Part shown: positions 8,423 to 16,958 of the stretch, piece by piece | Layout: the number at the start of each line of letters is the position of its first letter | Position numbering within the stretch: position 1 is the stretch's first letter | Assembly (NCBI RefSeq): GCF_015732155.1 | Contig: NZ_WIQK01000001.1 | Span: forward strand, 1 to 64,000 | DNA from: Pectinatus sottacetonis | Lineage (GTDB): Bacteria; Bacillota; Negativicutes; Selenomonadales; Selenomonadaceae | Direction of reading: 5' to 3' | DNA length: 64,000 nucleotides | Made by a program: the position numbers and the translations under genes | The notes under the pieces: generated by a model | Database searches by the model: none | Told to the model about the DNA's origin: nothing | Seen by the model: the letters and a program-made list of their open reading frames with translations, nothing else

Positions 8423-8926
8423 TTAAATATATGTATCTATTTTCTGTGCTAGTATAATTACCTTAGGATCTATTAACGATAAATAAACATCTATACTGTT
8501 GTCAACACAAAAACGGCTGCATTCTTTTATTGCTATTGTCAGTGCCGCCTTAAGAGGATAGCCATATATTCCTGCAGAAATAAGAGGAAACGCTATACTT
8601 TTTATATAATTTTCTCGTGCTAAATTTAAAGAATTTTTATAGCAATCCCGTAGCAGCACTGCTTCATTCTTTTTCCCGCCATGCCAGACAGGACCAACTG
8701 TATGAATAATATAATCAGCAAATAGCTCTCCCCCCGGTGTAATAACAGCCTTACCAGTAGAGCAATGACCTATTGCCTGACAATAAGTCCGCAGCTTATT
8801 TGCCCCAGCTGCTTTAAAAACAGCGCCACAGACGCCGCTGCCTTGACAAAGATCATTATTAGCAGCATTAACAATAGCCTCTGTTTTCATATTAACAATA
8901 TTTTCTTTTACAATAGAAAATGGCAT
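8423..8926 (-). CDS. Macrodomain protein (O-acetyl-ADP-ribose deacetylase type)
   Basis: This 167-residue protein is a single macro domain. AIVNAANNDLCQGSGVCGAV gives the ADP-ribose-binding Asn-Ala-Ala-Asn loop and the glycine-rich loop. IIHTVGPVWHGG and FPLISAGIYGYP are the other conserved loops. Members of the YmdB/TARG/MacroD group remove O-acetyl-ADP-ribose or ADP-ribose from proteins. No ADP-ribosyltransferase or sirtuin lies alongside, so the substrate in this cell is open. Confidence 0.92.
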   Translation of the reverse strand: MPFSIVKENIVNMKTEAIVNAANNDLCQGSGVCGAVFKAAGANKLRTYCQAIGHCSTGKAVITPGGELFADYIIHTVGPVWHGGKKNEAVLLRDCYKNSLNLARENYIKSIAFPLISAGIYGYPLKAALTIAIKECSRFCVDNSIDVYLSLIDPKVIILAQKIDTYI

Positions 8927-8969
8927 TTTTTTCTCCCTTTAATAAAATATTAAAAAATTTTCTGGTATA

Positions 8970-9005
8970 TACTAAAATAGTGCCGAATATTTCGTCGGCA
9001 CCATC
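8970..9005 (-). terminator. Hairpin after the CofE-like gene
   Basis: GTGCCGA/TCGGCAC (8980-8986 with 8995-9001) followed on the minus strand by TATTTTAGT. It is a modest terminator between the CofE-like gene and the macrodomain gene. Confidence 0.55.
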
Positions 9006-9040
9006 TTATGTCAATAAAAAATATTATACACCACAATATT

Positions 9041-9694
9041 TTACTTCTGCTGATATTGTTTAAAGTTTTTTATAATAACAATAGGTGTTTTCTGCGAAGC
9101 ATTACCAAATGGATTATGCAATAACAATTTTGCTATTTTACCACCATCTATGCCATTGGTAATTCCTACAATACGCGAGCGTTGCAAATCATTGACATCA
9201 GCTATTACTGCGCCAAAGCAATTCAATCTTTCTTTTAGCCGTCTTACCACATCATTAGGATTTTTCGGCCCATAAACTATACATTTATCAAAAGGCGGCA
9301 TAGTACCTGTTACATCATCAATCAAAGCTGTCTGTTCTCCGCCCCATTTATAAAAAAGGCCATTTTGTCCCACCAGTTTGCCAATAAATCCCAAAAGCAG
9401 AGCAAAAGCAACACGCCATTTCCCTTCAACATCCATTAGCGATTGCATACCATGTGGACTTGCCAAACTACCATAGTCAGGTATAAACCGACAACAAAAA
9501 AGGGCCAATTTGGAAATTTTTAAGTTCTCCGGCCGCACAAATCTACCCTGAGTAATAGCAACTACACTTTCTGCCACTGAAATTACATCATTCTCAGTAA
9601 TTTTATCCTTAGCATATTTTTCAATAGTATCTATAATATCATCTTTTTCTGTCAATATTCTTGTCGGAACAGAAATTATTTCAATATTGTCCAT
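9041..9694 (-). CDS. F420-0:gamma-glutamyl ligase (CofE)-like protein, function unknown
   Basis: About 217 residues, beginning [13 protein letters not shown]. The [20 protein letters not shown] block near residues 38-57 and the later [11 protein letters not shown]-like segment ([14 protein letters not shown]) resemble the CofE fold, which joins glutamate to coenzyme F420-0 in methanogens and actinobacteria. No F420 biosynthesis genes are visible here, and many anaerobic Firmicutes carry such homologues of unknown role. The ATG at 9694 with AGAAGG upstream is preferred over an in-frame GTG at 9703. It follows the unknown membrane protein by 21 bases, which suggests co-expression. Confidence 0.65.
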   Translation of the reverse strand: MDNIEIISVPTRILTEKDDIIDTIEKYAKDKITENDVISVAESVVAITQGRFVRPENLKISKLALFCCRFIPDYGSLASPHGMQSLMDVEGKWRVAFALLLGFIGKLVGQNGLFYKWGGEQTALIDDVTGTMPPFDKCIVYGPKNPNDVVRRLKERLNCFGAVIADVNDLQRSRIVGITNGIDGGKIAKLLLHNPFGNASQKTPIVIIKNFKQYQQK

Positions 9695-9715
9695 TAGCTT
9701 CACCTTCTTTTTTTA

Positions 9716-10255
9716 TTAGCAGCTCTTTTCTCCGCATAGCTTATTGATTTCATCTGCCGGTAAAACCAATCTTTTTTTGGATAAAGAAGCTTCGTGACGT
9801 GCTGTATGCTGATAAACAACATCTACAGGTATATCTACAACATTTTTTAGTACCTCTTTTATGTTCTCTTCTTCATTTCCACATACACTTAATTCTATTT
9901 TTATTATTACACTGATTTTCTTATGTTTTTCGATAAGCACAGCCTCAAAATAATCATCTTCACGCGGACTGCCTGCCAGCTCCGCTTTCGCACGAACTCT
10001 TATTTTATTAAACTGTTCCTGTGGCAGCTGCGAACGGACAAAACAATCCATAATCGTTGCACATTGTTTTCCCTCATTAGCAACCTCAAATTTTGTTGTA
10101 AATACTGCCTTCTGTGTATTAAGCTCTTCCAATGCAAACGGCGAATGCTCTTCTATGCGAAACTGAATATCGGCATCACCTATACTTTTCCAAGCTAAAT
10201 ATAAAGCTAAAGCCAATATTATTATAGCAATTATAATTATACTTAATATATGCAT
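9716..10255 (-). CDS. Hypothetical protein with N-terminal membrane helix
   Basis: I do not recognise this 179-residue protein. Residues 5-24 form a hydrophobic helix that should anchor it in the membrane. The remainder is a soluble, mainly beta-looking domain with scattered cysteines, including GNEEEN and a C-terminal CGEKSC. It lies between murI and the CofE-like gene on the same strand with gaps of 16 and 21 bases, so it is probably in their operon. Confidence 0.7.
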   Translation of the reverse strand: MHILSIIIIAIIILALALYLAWKSIGDADIQFRIEEHSPFALEELNTQKAVFTTKFEVANEGKQCATIMDCFVRSQLPQEQFNKIRVRAKAELAGSPREDDYFEAVLIEKHKKISVIIKIELSVCGNEEENIKEVLKNVVDIPVDVVYQHTARHEASLSKKRLVLPADEINKLCGEKSC

Positions 10256-10271
10256 TAAATTTCCTCCAAAA

Positions 10272-11081
10272 TCAATTAAATTTTTCTAAATTTATCTCAC
10301 TTATGATGGGATTTTCCATCGCTAAAACAATTTTTACCATTGCAGCAGCATGCTGCAGTGATGCGGAAAAGAAAAACTCAACTCTTCCTTTCTTCTTTCT
10401 ATTATTCTTTAGATTATTTCTTTCTAAAGTGGCTTTTGCCTGCCATGCCGTATCTACTGCTGGATCAATTAAAGTAACTTCCTGATCCAAATATTTTATT
10501 AACTCTCTTTTTATAATAGGATAATGTGTACATCCCAAAATTAATGATTCAATATGTTTTCCAGAAAAAATCTGCAGGTATTTCTCAGCAGCTTTATCTA
10601 TATGGCTGTCATTTATATGTCCTGCTTCAATAAGTGGTACAAAATCAGGACAGGAGCATTCCACTATACTAGCTTCCTTATCAGTCTTGTTAACCATCTC
10701 ACGATGAAAACCTTTATTTATCGTGGCTTCCGTGGCTATAACTCCTATCTTTTTATTTGGTGCATGTAATAAAGCCTGCCCAATTGCCGTACTCATTGGA
10801 ACTGAAAGATATGGCAGCTTACCATCAATCTTGTCATATCCCCATGAAGTCATTGTATTGCAAGCAAATACAGCCATTTTTACTTTTTTTACAGCAAAAA
10901 AATTTAAAAACTGATACATGAACTTTATTATCTCCTGCGGGTCACGCGGACCATAAGGTAAGCGTTTCAAATCACCAACATAAATAATGTCCTCATTAGG
11001 TAAAATTTTATGTAACTGTTTAACAACGGTAAGACCACCCGAACCAGAATCAAAAACGCCAATGGGCGCATAAGGCTGCAT
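10272..11081 (-). CDS. murI: Glutamate racemase
   Basis: This 269-residue cofactor-independent racemase makes D-glutamate for peptidoglycan. The N-terminal FDSGSGGLTVV (10-20) holds the catalytic aspartate. The two catalytic cysteines are C74 in ACNTMTS and C184 in GCTHYPII. YGPRDP and EATINKG blocks also fit the family. AGGAGAGG precedes the ATG. It follows the thioesterase gene by 29 bases and belongs to the operon starting at 11518. Confidence 0.95.
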   Translation of the reverse strand: MQPYAPIGVFDSGSGGLTVVKQLHKILPNEDIIYVGDLKRLPYGPRDPQEIIKFMYQFLNFFAVKKVKMAVFACNTMTSWGYDKIDGKLPYLSVPMSTAIGQALLHAPNKKIGVIATEATINKGFHREMVNKTDKEASIVECSCPDFVPLIEAGHINDSHIDKAAEKYLQIFSGKHIESLILGCTHYPIIKRELIKYLDQEVTLIDPAVDTAWQAKATLERNNLKNNRKKKGRVEFFFSASLQHAAAMVKIVLAMENPIISEINLEKFN

Positions 11082-11110
11082 CTAATCCTCTCCTAATCCT
11101 GCTGACTTTT

Positions 11111-11518
11111 TTAGTTTAATGCCTGTTGTAATCTATTATAATATTTTTCTGGCAGACGAGTTATTTTACCTGTGTCCCTATGCGTAAAAACATTTTGTGT
11201 ATACCCTTTAACCAAAACAGCACTATCACACTGTCTATATATCTCATAATTAAATTCCATTTTAGCTTTTGTTAATGCAGTTGGAATTGTCTTTATCACT
11301 AGCACTTCATCGTAATGGGCAGAAGAAATGTATTTAGCACTTACATTAGTTATTGGAAATATATATCCATCGGCCATTATCTCAGTTAGTGTTATCTTAT
11401 TTTTACGCAAAAAATCAACCCGGCCTATTTCAAACCACTTTATATAATTGGCATGATGCACAACTGCCATGGCATCTGTATCAAAAAAATTAACTCTATG
11501 CGTAACTTCTGTAATCAC
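11111..11518 (-). CDS. Acyl-CoA thioesterase, YbgC/4HBT hotdog family
   Basis: A 135-residue single hotdog domain. The N-terminal VNFFDTDAMAVVHHANYIKWFE is the 4-hydroxybenzoyl-CoA thioesterase signature with the catalytic aspartate (DTD). Such enzymes hydrolyse short- or medium-chain acyl-CoA, and the true substrate cannot be read from sequence. The start is a GTG at 11518, seven bases after GGAGGG. It leads the thioesterase-murI-hypothetical-CofE-like group. Confidence 0.88.
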   Translation of the reverse strand: MITEVTHRVNFFDTDAMAVVHHANYIKWFEIGRVDFLRKNKITLTEIMADGYIFPITNVSAKYISSAHYDEVLVIKTIPTALTKAKMEFNYEIYRQCDSAVLVKGYTQNVFTHRDTGKITRLPEKYYNRLQQALN

Positions 11519-11550
11519 ATTTTTCCCTCCAACTAATATAAAGCAATCTT

Positions 11551-11580
11551 ATTATATTGCCTAAAACAAGCATATTCCAA
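11551..11580 (-). promoter_or_regulatory. Promoter of the thioesterase-murI operon
   Basis: TTGGAA (11580-11575), 18 bases, TATAAT (11556-11551), 33 bases before the GTG start. Confidence 0.7.
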
Positions 11581-11698
11581 TATATCACATACTAAATAAA
11601 AAATAAAGTATCTGATCGCTGTTAGCTCAAGTTATTTTGAAAATTTATGAAATAACCATCCTTTTTCTACATACTATTAATATCAGTAAACAATAAAT

Positions 11699-11722
11699 AA
11701 CATATATTTATAAATATATGTT
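11699..11722. repeat. 24-bp perfect AT palindrome in the thioesterase-pfkA gap
   Basis: The half-site AACATATATTTA is followed directly by its reverse complement. The gap from 11519 to 11854 holds this palindrome, the thioesterase promoter at its left end and the pfkA terminator at its right end; I see nothing else in it. The palindrome could be an operator or simply AT-rich chance. Confidence 0.4.
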
Positions 11723-11801
11723 ATAGTATAATAAATAAAAATTGTCATGATAATTATAATATTTTCATTCAAAACTGTTGCCTATCTAAACAATGCAAAA
11801 T

Positions 11802-11858
11802 GTGATATATAAAACGGCCTGTATGACAAATTGTCATACAGGCCGTTTTATATATCAC
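11802..11858. terminator. Long terminator hairpin of pfkA
   Basis: Two 27-base arms (11802-11828 and 11832-11858) are perfect reverse complements around a 3-base loop. The core is AAAACGGCCTGTATGACA, so A- and T-runs flank the GC part on both strands. The right arm reaches into the pfkA stop codon. Confidence 0.85.
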
Positions 11859-12817
11859 GCCAAAACACGTGCTAAACGCACAAGTTCAGGATCAAGTGTC
11901 TTTGTATTATTTACTGAATCAAATAAATCTATGCTAACAACTTTTCCTGAATTAAAGCCAAATACGACATTAGACACACCAGAAATAACCGCAAGTGCAG
12001 CTCTTTCTCCTAAAATACTGGCCTTTAGTCTATCTTCAACGCTTGGTGAACCGCCTCTTTGAATATGGCCTAAAACTGATACACGTGTATCAATTCCTGT
12101 TTTTTCACCTATTTCCTTGCCTATTTCAATGCCGCTGCCAGCTCCCTCAGCCACAACAATGATACTGTAACGGCGACCATCTGTATAAGATTCTTTTAAC
12201 TCATGACAAATCTGATCTAAATTAAATTTAGCTTCCGGAACCAAAATATATTCGGCTCCACCAGCAATACCCGACATCATTGCCAACCAGCCTGATTTAC
12301 GTCCCATAACTTCAATTACTATTATACGACGGTGGGAAGAAGCAGTATCACGTAACTTATTAATAGCATCAAGAATTGTATTTACTGCCGTATCCGCTCC
12401 AATTGTATAATCAGTACCCCATACGTCATTATCAATAGTTCCTGGCAAGCCAACTATAGGCATTCCACCCAATTTGCTCAAAAGGGCTCCACCAGTGAGA
12501 CTACCATCGCCACCAATAATAACAAGGCCTTCTATTGCATGGCTTTTTAAATTTGCCAAAGCTTTTTTTCGGCCTTCCTCTGTTCTAAATTCATCGCTGC
12601 GAGCAGTGCCAAGGAAAGTACCTCCGCGTTGAATAATATCGCTGACGCTGCGTGAACTGAGTTCATGGATATCATCTTCAATCATTCCCTGATATCCATT
12701 ATAAACACCCCATACTTTAACGCCTTCGAATATTGCGGTACGAACAACTGCGCGGGTAGCCGCATTCATGCCCGGGCTATCACCGCCACTAGTTAATACT
12801 GCAATGGATTTTAACAT
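11855..12817 (-). CDS. pfkA: ATP-dependent 6-phosphofructokinase
   Basis: This 320-residue enzyme phosphorylates fructose 6-phosphate, the committed glycolytic step. Conserved blocks include TSGGDSPGMNAA near residue 10 for ATP binding, GGDGSLTGG near 102, PGTIDNDVWGTD with the catalytic aspartate near 127, and VLGHIQRGGSP towards the C-terminus. The length equals the classic bacterial PfkA when translation starts at ATG 12817; an upstream in-frame start at 12841 would add eight atypical residues. It is monocistronic, with its own promoter and terminator. Confidence 0.96.
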   Translation of the reverse strand: MLKSIAVLTSGGDSPGMNAATRAVVRTAIFEGVKVWGVYNGYQGMIEDDIHELSSRSVSDIIQRGGTFLGTARSDEFRTEEGRKKALANLKSHAIEGLVIIGGDGSLTGGALLSKLGGMPIVGLPGTIDNDVWGTDYTIGADTAVNTILDAINKLRDTASSHRRIIVIEVMGRKSGWLAMMSGIAGGAEYILVPEAKFNLDQICHELKESYTDGRRYSIIVVAEGAGSGIEIGKEIGEKTGIDTRVSVLGHIQRGGSPSVEDRLKASILGERAALAVISGVSNVVFGFNSGKVVSIDLFDSVNNTKTLDPELVRLARVLA

Positions 12818-12874
12818 CGTCCCACTCTCCCTTATTTTCACTGATCATTAATATTAATAATAAATCATATTATT

Positions 12875-12903
12875 ATTTTAGATAATTACTGAGAAAATGT
12901 AAA
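12875..12903 (-). promoter_or_regulatory. Promoter of pfkA
   Basis: TTTACA (12903-12898), 17 bases, TAAAAT (12880-12875). Confidence 0.75.
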
Positions 12904-12970
12904 GTATTTTTATAAAAAGCCCTGCTGACATTATTATGATATACAATAAAATTATACTTATCATAAATCG

Positions 12971-14320
12971 TTATTTATTGTATTTTTGCTGCTCCTTTAT
13001 TTCATCCGGTTCTTCATTGAGTTCAACATCTGTTTTTATTAATACCCTTACTATACGTACATTTTCAACTTCTTCAACAAAAAAAACATTCATGGCAAAA
13101 AATGCCTGTTGCCCCACTCTAGGTGGCGTATCAACCTTATTAGAAAGCCAGCCACCAATAGTATCGACATTTTCTGCATCTATCTTTATCGATAAAATAT
13201 TATTGAGTTCAGACAACAACATTCTTCCATCAACAGAATATAAACAATCTCCCTTTTTCTCTATAAAAGGTCGTTCTTCATCAAATTCATCCTGGATTTC
13301 CCCGACAATTTCTTCAATAATATCTTCAATAGTAACCATTCCCGCTGTTCCACCATATTCATCTACTACAATTGCCAATTGCACACGATGCTGTTGCATA
13401 GTATGCAGCAGATTACTAATAGGCATTGTTTCCGGAACAAATGGCACTGAACGCACAAATGATAACAGTTCTGGCTTTTTTCCTATATATAAAGAACGCA
13501 ACAGATCTTTTATATGTAAAAATCCAATTATATTATCCTTATTTTCACGACATATGGGGTAGCGTGTAAGATGACATTCTAATGCTGTTTTTATATTCTC
13601 GTCTGAAGTATCTTCCAAATATAAACAGACCATATCCGTTCGCGGAATCATTATTTCCCGGACGTTTCTATCAGAAAAATTAAATACATTATCTACAAAA
13701 GTCAATTCTGTTTTATTAATATATCCATGTTTATGACTTTCTTCCATTAAAATACGGATTTCATCCTCAGTATGTGCGACTTCCTCTTCTGCTGCCGGTT
13801 CAAACCCCAACCTTCTTATGACCCAGTTTGCCACATGATTTAAGAACCATACCGCAGGATACATCATCCTATGAAATATGAGCATTGGTAATGCTATACC
13901 CAAAGCAACTGGTTCAACTTTTTGAATTGCCATTGATTTTGGAGCTAACTCACCCAAAACAATATGAAATGCTGTGATAAATATAAATCCTATAATTAAA
14001 GAAATAGAATGGCTTAAGGCCACATTTATATTCAGCAGCCGCAATACTGGTTCTATTACTTCTGATATAGCCGGTTCACCAATCCAGCCTAGTCCCAGTG
14101 ATGCTAAAGTTATACCAAGCTGTGTAACAGACAATGAAGCATCCATATGATCAGTGAGCATTTTAGCATATTTAGCCCGTTTATTACCATTTTGAATAAG
14201 GATGTTCAATCGCGTAGTTCTGATTTTTACAATAGCAAATTCAGCAGCAACGAAAAATCCATTCATAAAAACTAAAAAGCAAACTAATGCAAATTTTAGA
14301 AGTATAGAAAAAATATCCAA
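12971..14320 (-). CDS. CNNM/HlyC-CorC family membrane protein with CBS domains
   Basis: 449 residues. The first 190 form a DUF21/CNNM membrane domain with several hydrophobic helices (FMNGFFVAAEFAIVK is typical). Two CBS motifs follow (IMIPRTDMVCL and LAIVVDEYGGTAGMVTIEDI), then a C-terminal CorC_HlyC domain. Family members are implicated in Mg2+ or Co2+ efflux or homeostasis; older 'hemolysin' names are unreliable. The only usable start is TTG at 14320, with AGGTGG six bases upstream and buried in a small hairpin. Confidence 0.88.
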   Translation of the reverse strand: MDIFSILLKFALVCFLVFMNGFFVAAEFAIVKIRTTRLNILIQNGNKRAKYAKMLTDHMDASLSVTQLGITLASLGLGWIGEPAISEVIEPVLRLLNINVALSHSISLIIGFIFITAFHIVLGELAPKSMAIQKVEPVALGIALPMLIFHRMMYPAVWFLNHVANWVIRRLGFEPAAEEEVAHTEDEIRILMEESHKHGYINKTELTFVDNVFNFSDRNVREIMIPRTDMVCLYLEDTSDENIKTALECHLTRYPICRENKDNIIGFLHIKDLLRSLYIGKKPELLSFVRSVPFVPETMPISNLLHTMQQHRVQLAIVVDEYGGTAGMVTIEDIIEEIVGEIQDEFDEERPFIEKKGDCLYSVDGRMLLSELNNILSIKIDAENVDTIGGWLSNKVDTPPRVGQQAFFAMNVFFVEEVENVRIVRVLIKTDVELNEEPDEIKEQQKYNK

Positions 14321-14325
14321 TAACC

Positions 14326-14341
14326 ACCTGCGTTAGCAGGT
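14326..14341 (-). promoter_or_regulatory. Hairpin covering the ribosome site of the CorC/CNNM gene
   Basis: ACCTGC-TAAC-GCAGGT on the minus strand. The right arm contains most of the AGGTGG ribosome-binding site that serves the TTG start at 14320. It could lower translation, or be regulated, but no further structure is evident. Confidence 0.4.
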
Positions 14342-14492
14342 ATTCACCTCCACAATATAAATATATTATTAATATATTCAAAACCGGACCGCAAAATCCT
14401 TTATTTTCTCAAGTAATATTAAAAAATCATAATTTTTTTCTAAAAACAAATTGCTGAATCAATACCTTATTTTTAAATATTTTATGCATTCC

Positions 14493-16754
14493 TTAATTGT
14501 TCAGTACCGGCTTTTTATCTCTATCATCAAAATTAGCCGTGCAATGAGGATAGTTAGAACAGCTCCAGAAATAACTATTTTTCCCCTTTATTCTTCGCAG
14601 AAAACCTTCTTTACAACGCGGGCACAAATACTTTTTGTCCTGTACTGTTTTCTTATGTACAGTTTTCTGCTGATGTATAAGATCCATTGCTGAAATCATA
14701 CCAACTGAAATATTTGCATTCTCATTTCTTTCATATTGATCTTCCCTTGACTTTTTTGCCACATCAAGATCTGGCCTGCCCTCTTTATCATTACAAGTCA
14801 TATGACATCTTGGATAATTAGAACAGCCCCAAAAAGAACCATTTTTCCCGTTTCGCTTCAATAAGACTCCCTTATGACAGCGCGGACATATATAATCATT
14901 TTGACTCGGAGTCATTACAATATTAGCAGCTTTTTGGCATAAAATTCTCGTAAACCTTATCTGTCCTGCTAAAAAATCTTCCAGTGTTCCTTCTCCGTTA
15001 GAAAGACTATTTAAATATTCCTCCCACATTGCTGTAAAATCAGGATATAACAATTCTTCTGGTAAGGAATCCACTAGCATATATGCCATCGCGGTAGGAA
15101 CAAGGTATTTCTTTTTCCCTTCCGTTGTTAAAAATTTACGTTTTATTAAATCATCTATTATTGACGCCCGTGTAGCTTCCGTTCCGATCCCATATATCGC
15201 CCGAAGTTTCTTCTTAACTGCCTCATCTTTCACATATTTATGAATTTCCTTCATACCCGCCAGTAATGTAGACGGCGTAAATCTCACTGGTGGTTTTGTG
15301 GCTTTTTTATCCAGTATTGCATCCCGGTATACTGCGTCATCCCCCTTTTTCATCGCAGGAATGACATTCACCTTATTATCTCCCTCATCATTTTTTTTGT
15401 TTTCTGATATATATAATTTTTTCCAGCCATATTGTTTTTCAACCCGACCTGTAGTCTGGAACTTTTCCTTTGCAAAACTCACAGTCAATTTTATCTGATT
15501 GAATATATGCAGAGGATAAAATTGCGCAATATAACTTTGGGCTATTAAAAAGTAAATATTTTTTTCCATTATCGGCAGCTTAGCTAAATTTACTTTTACC
15601 TGTGTTGGTATTATAGCATGATGGGCAGATATTTTCTTGTCATTCCATGCCCTGCTTCGTATTGTAAAATCAGTTTTTTCTGTCCAATCTGCCAGTTCCC
15701 TATTGCCGCACAACAATAGATTATGCAGAATAACCTTTGCATCATTAAATTGATTCTGTGGTAGATACTCACAATCAGAACGCGGGTATGTCGTCAATTT
15801 TTTCTCATATAGATTTTGGGCTGTATCTAATACCTGCTGTGGCTCATAACCAAAACACCTGCCCGCATAAACCTGCAATGCCGACAATGAAAACGGCAGG
15901 GATTGTGCCTCTTTTTTTTCTTGTTTACTGTAAGCAGTTATTATTCCATTTTCCTGCACCCTTTTTAATTTAGCCAGGAGTATTTCAGCTTCTTCTCTGG
16001 CAACAAGCCGTCCTTCATAATCAAGTCCCTTTTGTGTTTTACCTGCCTTCCAGTTAGCTGAAAACTGCCCATTTTCATGCTCAAAAATAACTTTTAGAGT
16101 GTAGTAATCAACCGGCTTAAAATCTTTTAGCTCTCTTTCCCGTCTAACTACTAAAGCCAGTGTAGGTGTTTTAACACGTCCCACAGGTAAAACCACTTTC
16201 ATATGTCCCGATCTTCTTGCAGCCAGTGTATAAGCACGTGATAAATTCATTCCTATAAGCCAATCTGCCCTTGCCCGTGCTAATGCTGATTTTTTTAGCG
16301 ACAGAAATTGTTTATTATCACAAAGCGATGCATTAGCCTTTTTTATGCTTTTTTCATCCAATGCATTTAATAATATTCTTTTAACTGGTTTTTTGTTACC
16401 AACAAAATCAAAAATCTCATCGATCAAAAGCTGCCCTTCCCTATCTGGATCTCCTGCATGTACAATTTCATCAGCTTTACTAAGCAAAGATTTTATTATA
16501 TTAAACTGTTTCTCACAGTTCTTATCTATGACCATCTGCCATTCTTTGGGTATTATCGGCAGATCCTCAGCGCGCCATATTTTATACCTCTTATCATATT
16601 CATTTGGCTCAGCCTGGCGTAAAATATGACCAAAAACCCATGTGACAATTCCTCCGGCAGTTTCTAAATATCCATCATGTTTCTTTATTGGACCTGCCAG
16701 GCATTTTGCTATTTCATTTCCCATACTAGGCTTTTCCGCAATATATAAACGCAA
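14493..16754 (-). CDS. topB: DNA topoisomerase III (type IA)
   Basis: 753 residues from a TTG at 16754 that gives the family start RLYIAEKPSMG, with GGAG about seven bases upstream; a longer TTG reading adds seven residues. A TOPRIM domain (AEKPS, DPDREGQLLIDE) is followed by the type IA core with the active-site tyrosine in LTTYPRSDCEYL. The C-terminus carries two zinc-ribbon repeats, each of the form CPRC...CSNYP.C. The enzyme decatenates DNA and acts on single-stranded regions. The two zinc ribbons and chromosomal context suggest a housekeeping rather than plasmid copy. Confidence 0.94.
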   Translation of the reverse strand: MRLYIAEKPSMGNEIAKCLAGPIKKHDGYLETAGGIVTWVFGHILRQAEPNEYDKRYKIWRAEDLPIIPKEWQMVIDKNCEKQFNIIKSLLSKADEIVHAGDPDREGQLLIDEIFDFVGNKKPVKRILLNALDEKSIKKANASLCDNKQFLSLKKSALARARADWLIGMNLSRAYTLAARRSGHMKVVLPVGRVKTPTLALVVRRERELKDFKPVDYYTLKVIFEHENGQFSANWKAGKTQKGLDYEGRLVAREEAEILLAKLKRVQENGIITAYSKQEKKEAQSLPFSLSALQVYAGRCFGYEPQQVLDTAQNLYEKKLTTYPRSDCEYLPQNQFNDAKVILHNLLLCGNRELADWTEKTDFTIRSRAWNDKKISAHHAIIPTQVKVNLAKLPIMEKNIYFLIAQSYIAQFYPLHIFNQIKLTVSFAKEKFQTTGRVEKQYGWKKLYISENKKNDEGDNKVNVIPAMKKGDDAVYRDAILDKKATKPPVRFTPSTLLAGMKEIHKYVKDEAVKKKLRAIYGIGTEATRASIIDDLIKRKFLTTEGKKKYLVPTAMAYMLVDSLPEELLYPDFTAMWEEYLNSLSNGEGTLEDFLAGQIRFTRILCQKAANIVMTPSQNDYICPRCHKGVLLKRNGKNGSFWGCSNYPRCHMTCNDKEGRPDLDVAKKSREDQYERNENANISVGMISAMDLIHQQKTVHKKTVQDKKYLCPRCKEGFLRRIKGKNSYFWSCSNYPHCTANFDDRDKKPVLNN

Positions 16755-16899
16755 ACTTTCCGCTCCATTTCCCAATTACTTATTTATTGATAATTATTAT
16801 TAATTATTTTATTGGTATAACACAAATTTTATATATAGTCTAAACTATTTTACCCGTACAATGCAAGCTTTCTTCAATATCATTTTTTAACTTAATTAT

Positions 16900-16944
16900 A
16901 AAAAATAAGCATCCTTATATCCATAGAATTAAATATAAGGATGC
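16900..16944 (-). terminator. Terminator of the DUF4127 gene
   Basis: A 12-bp perfect stem (16909-16920 with 16933-16944, arm GCATCCTTATAT) with an A-run at 16900-16907 that reads as a T-run on the minus strand. Confidence 0.8.
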
Positions 16945-16958
16945 CCAACTAAATTCAT

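Noticed and set aside
8423-9694. Toxin-antitoxin or ADP-ribosylation defence module around the macrodomain gene
   Set aside because: Neighbours are a CofE-like protein and a phosphoesterase; no ADP-ribosyltransferase or toxin is present.
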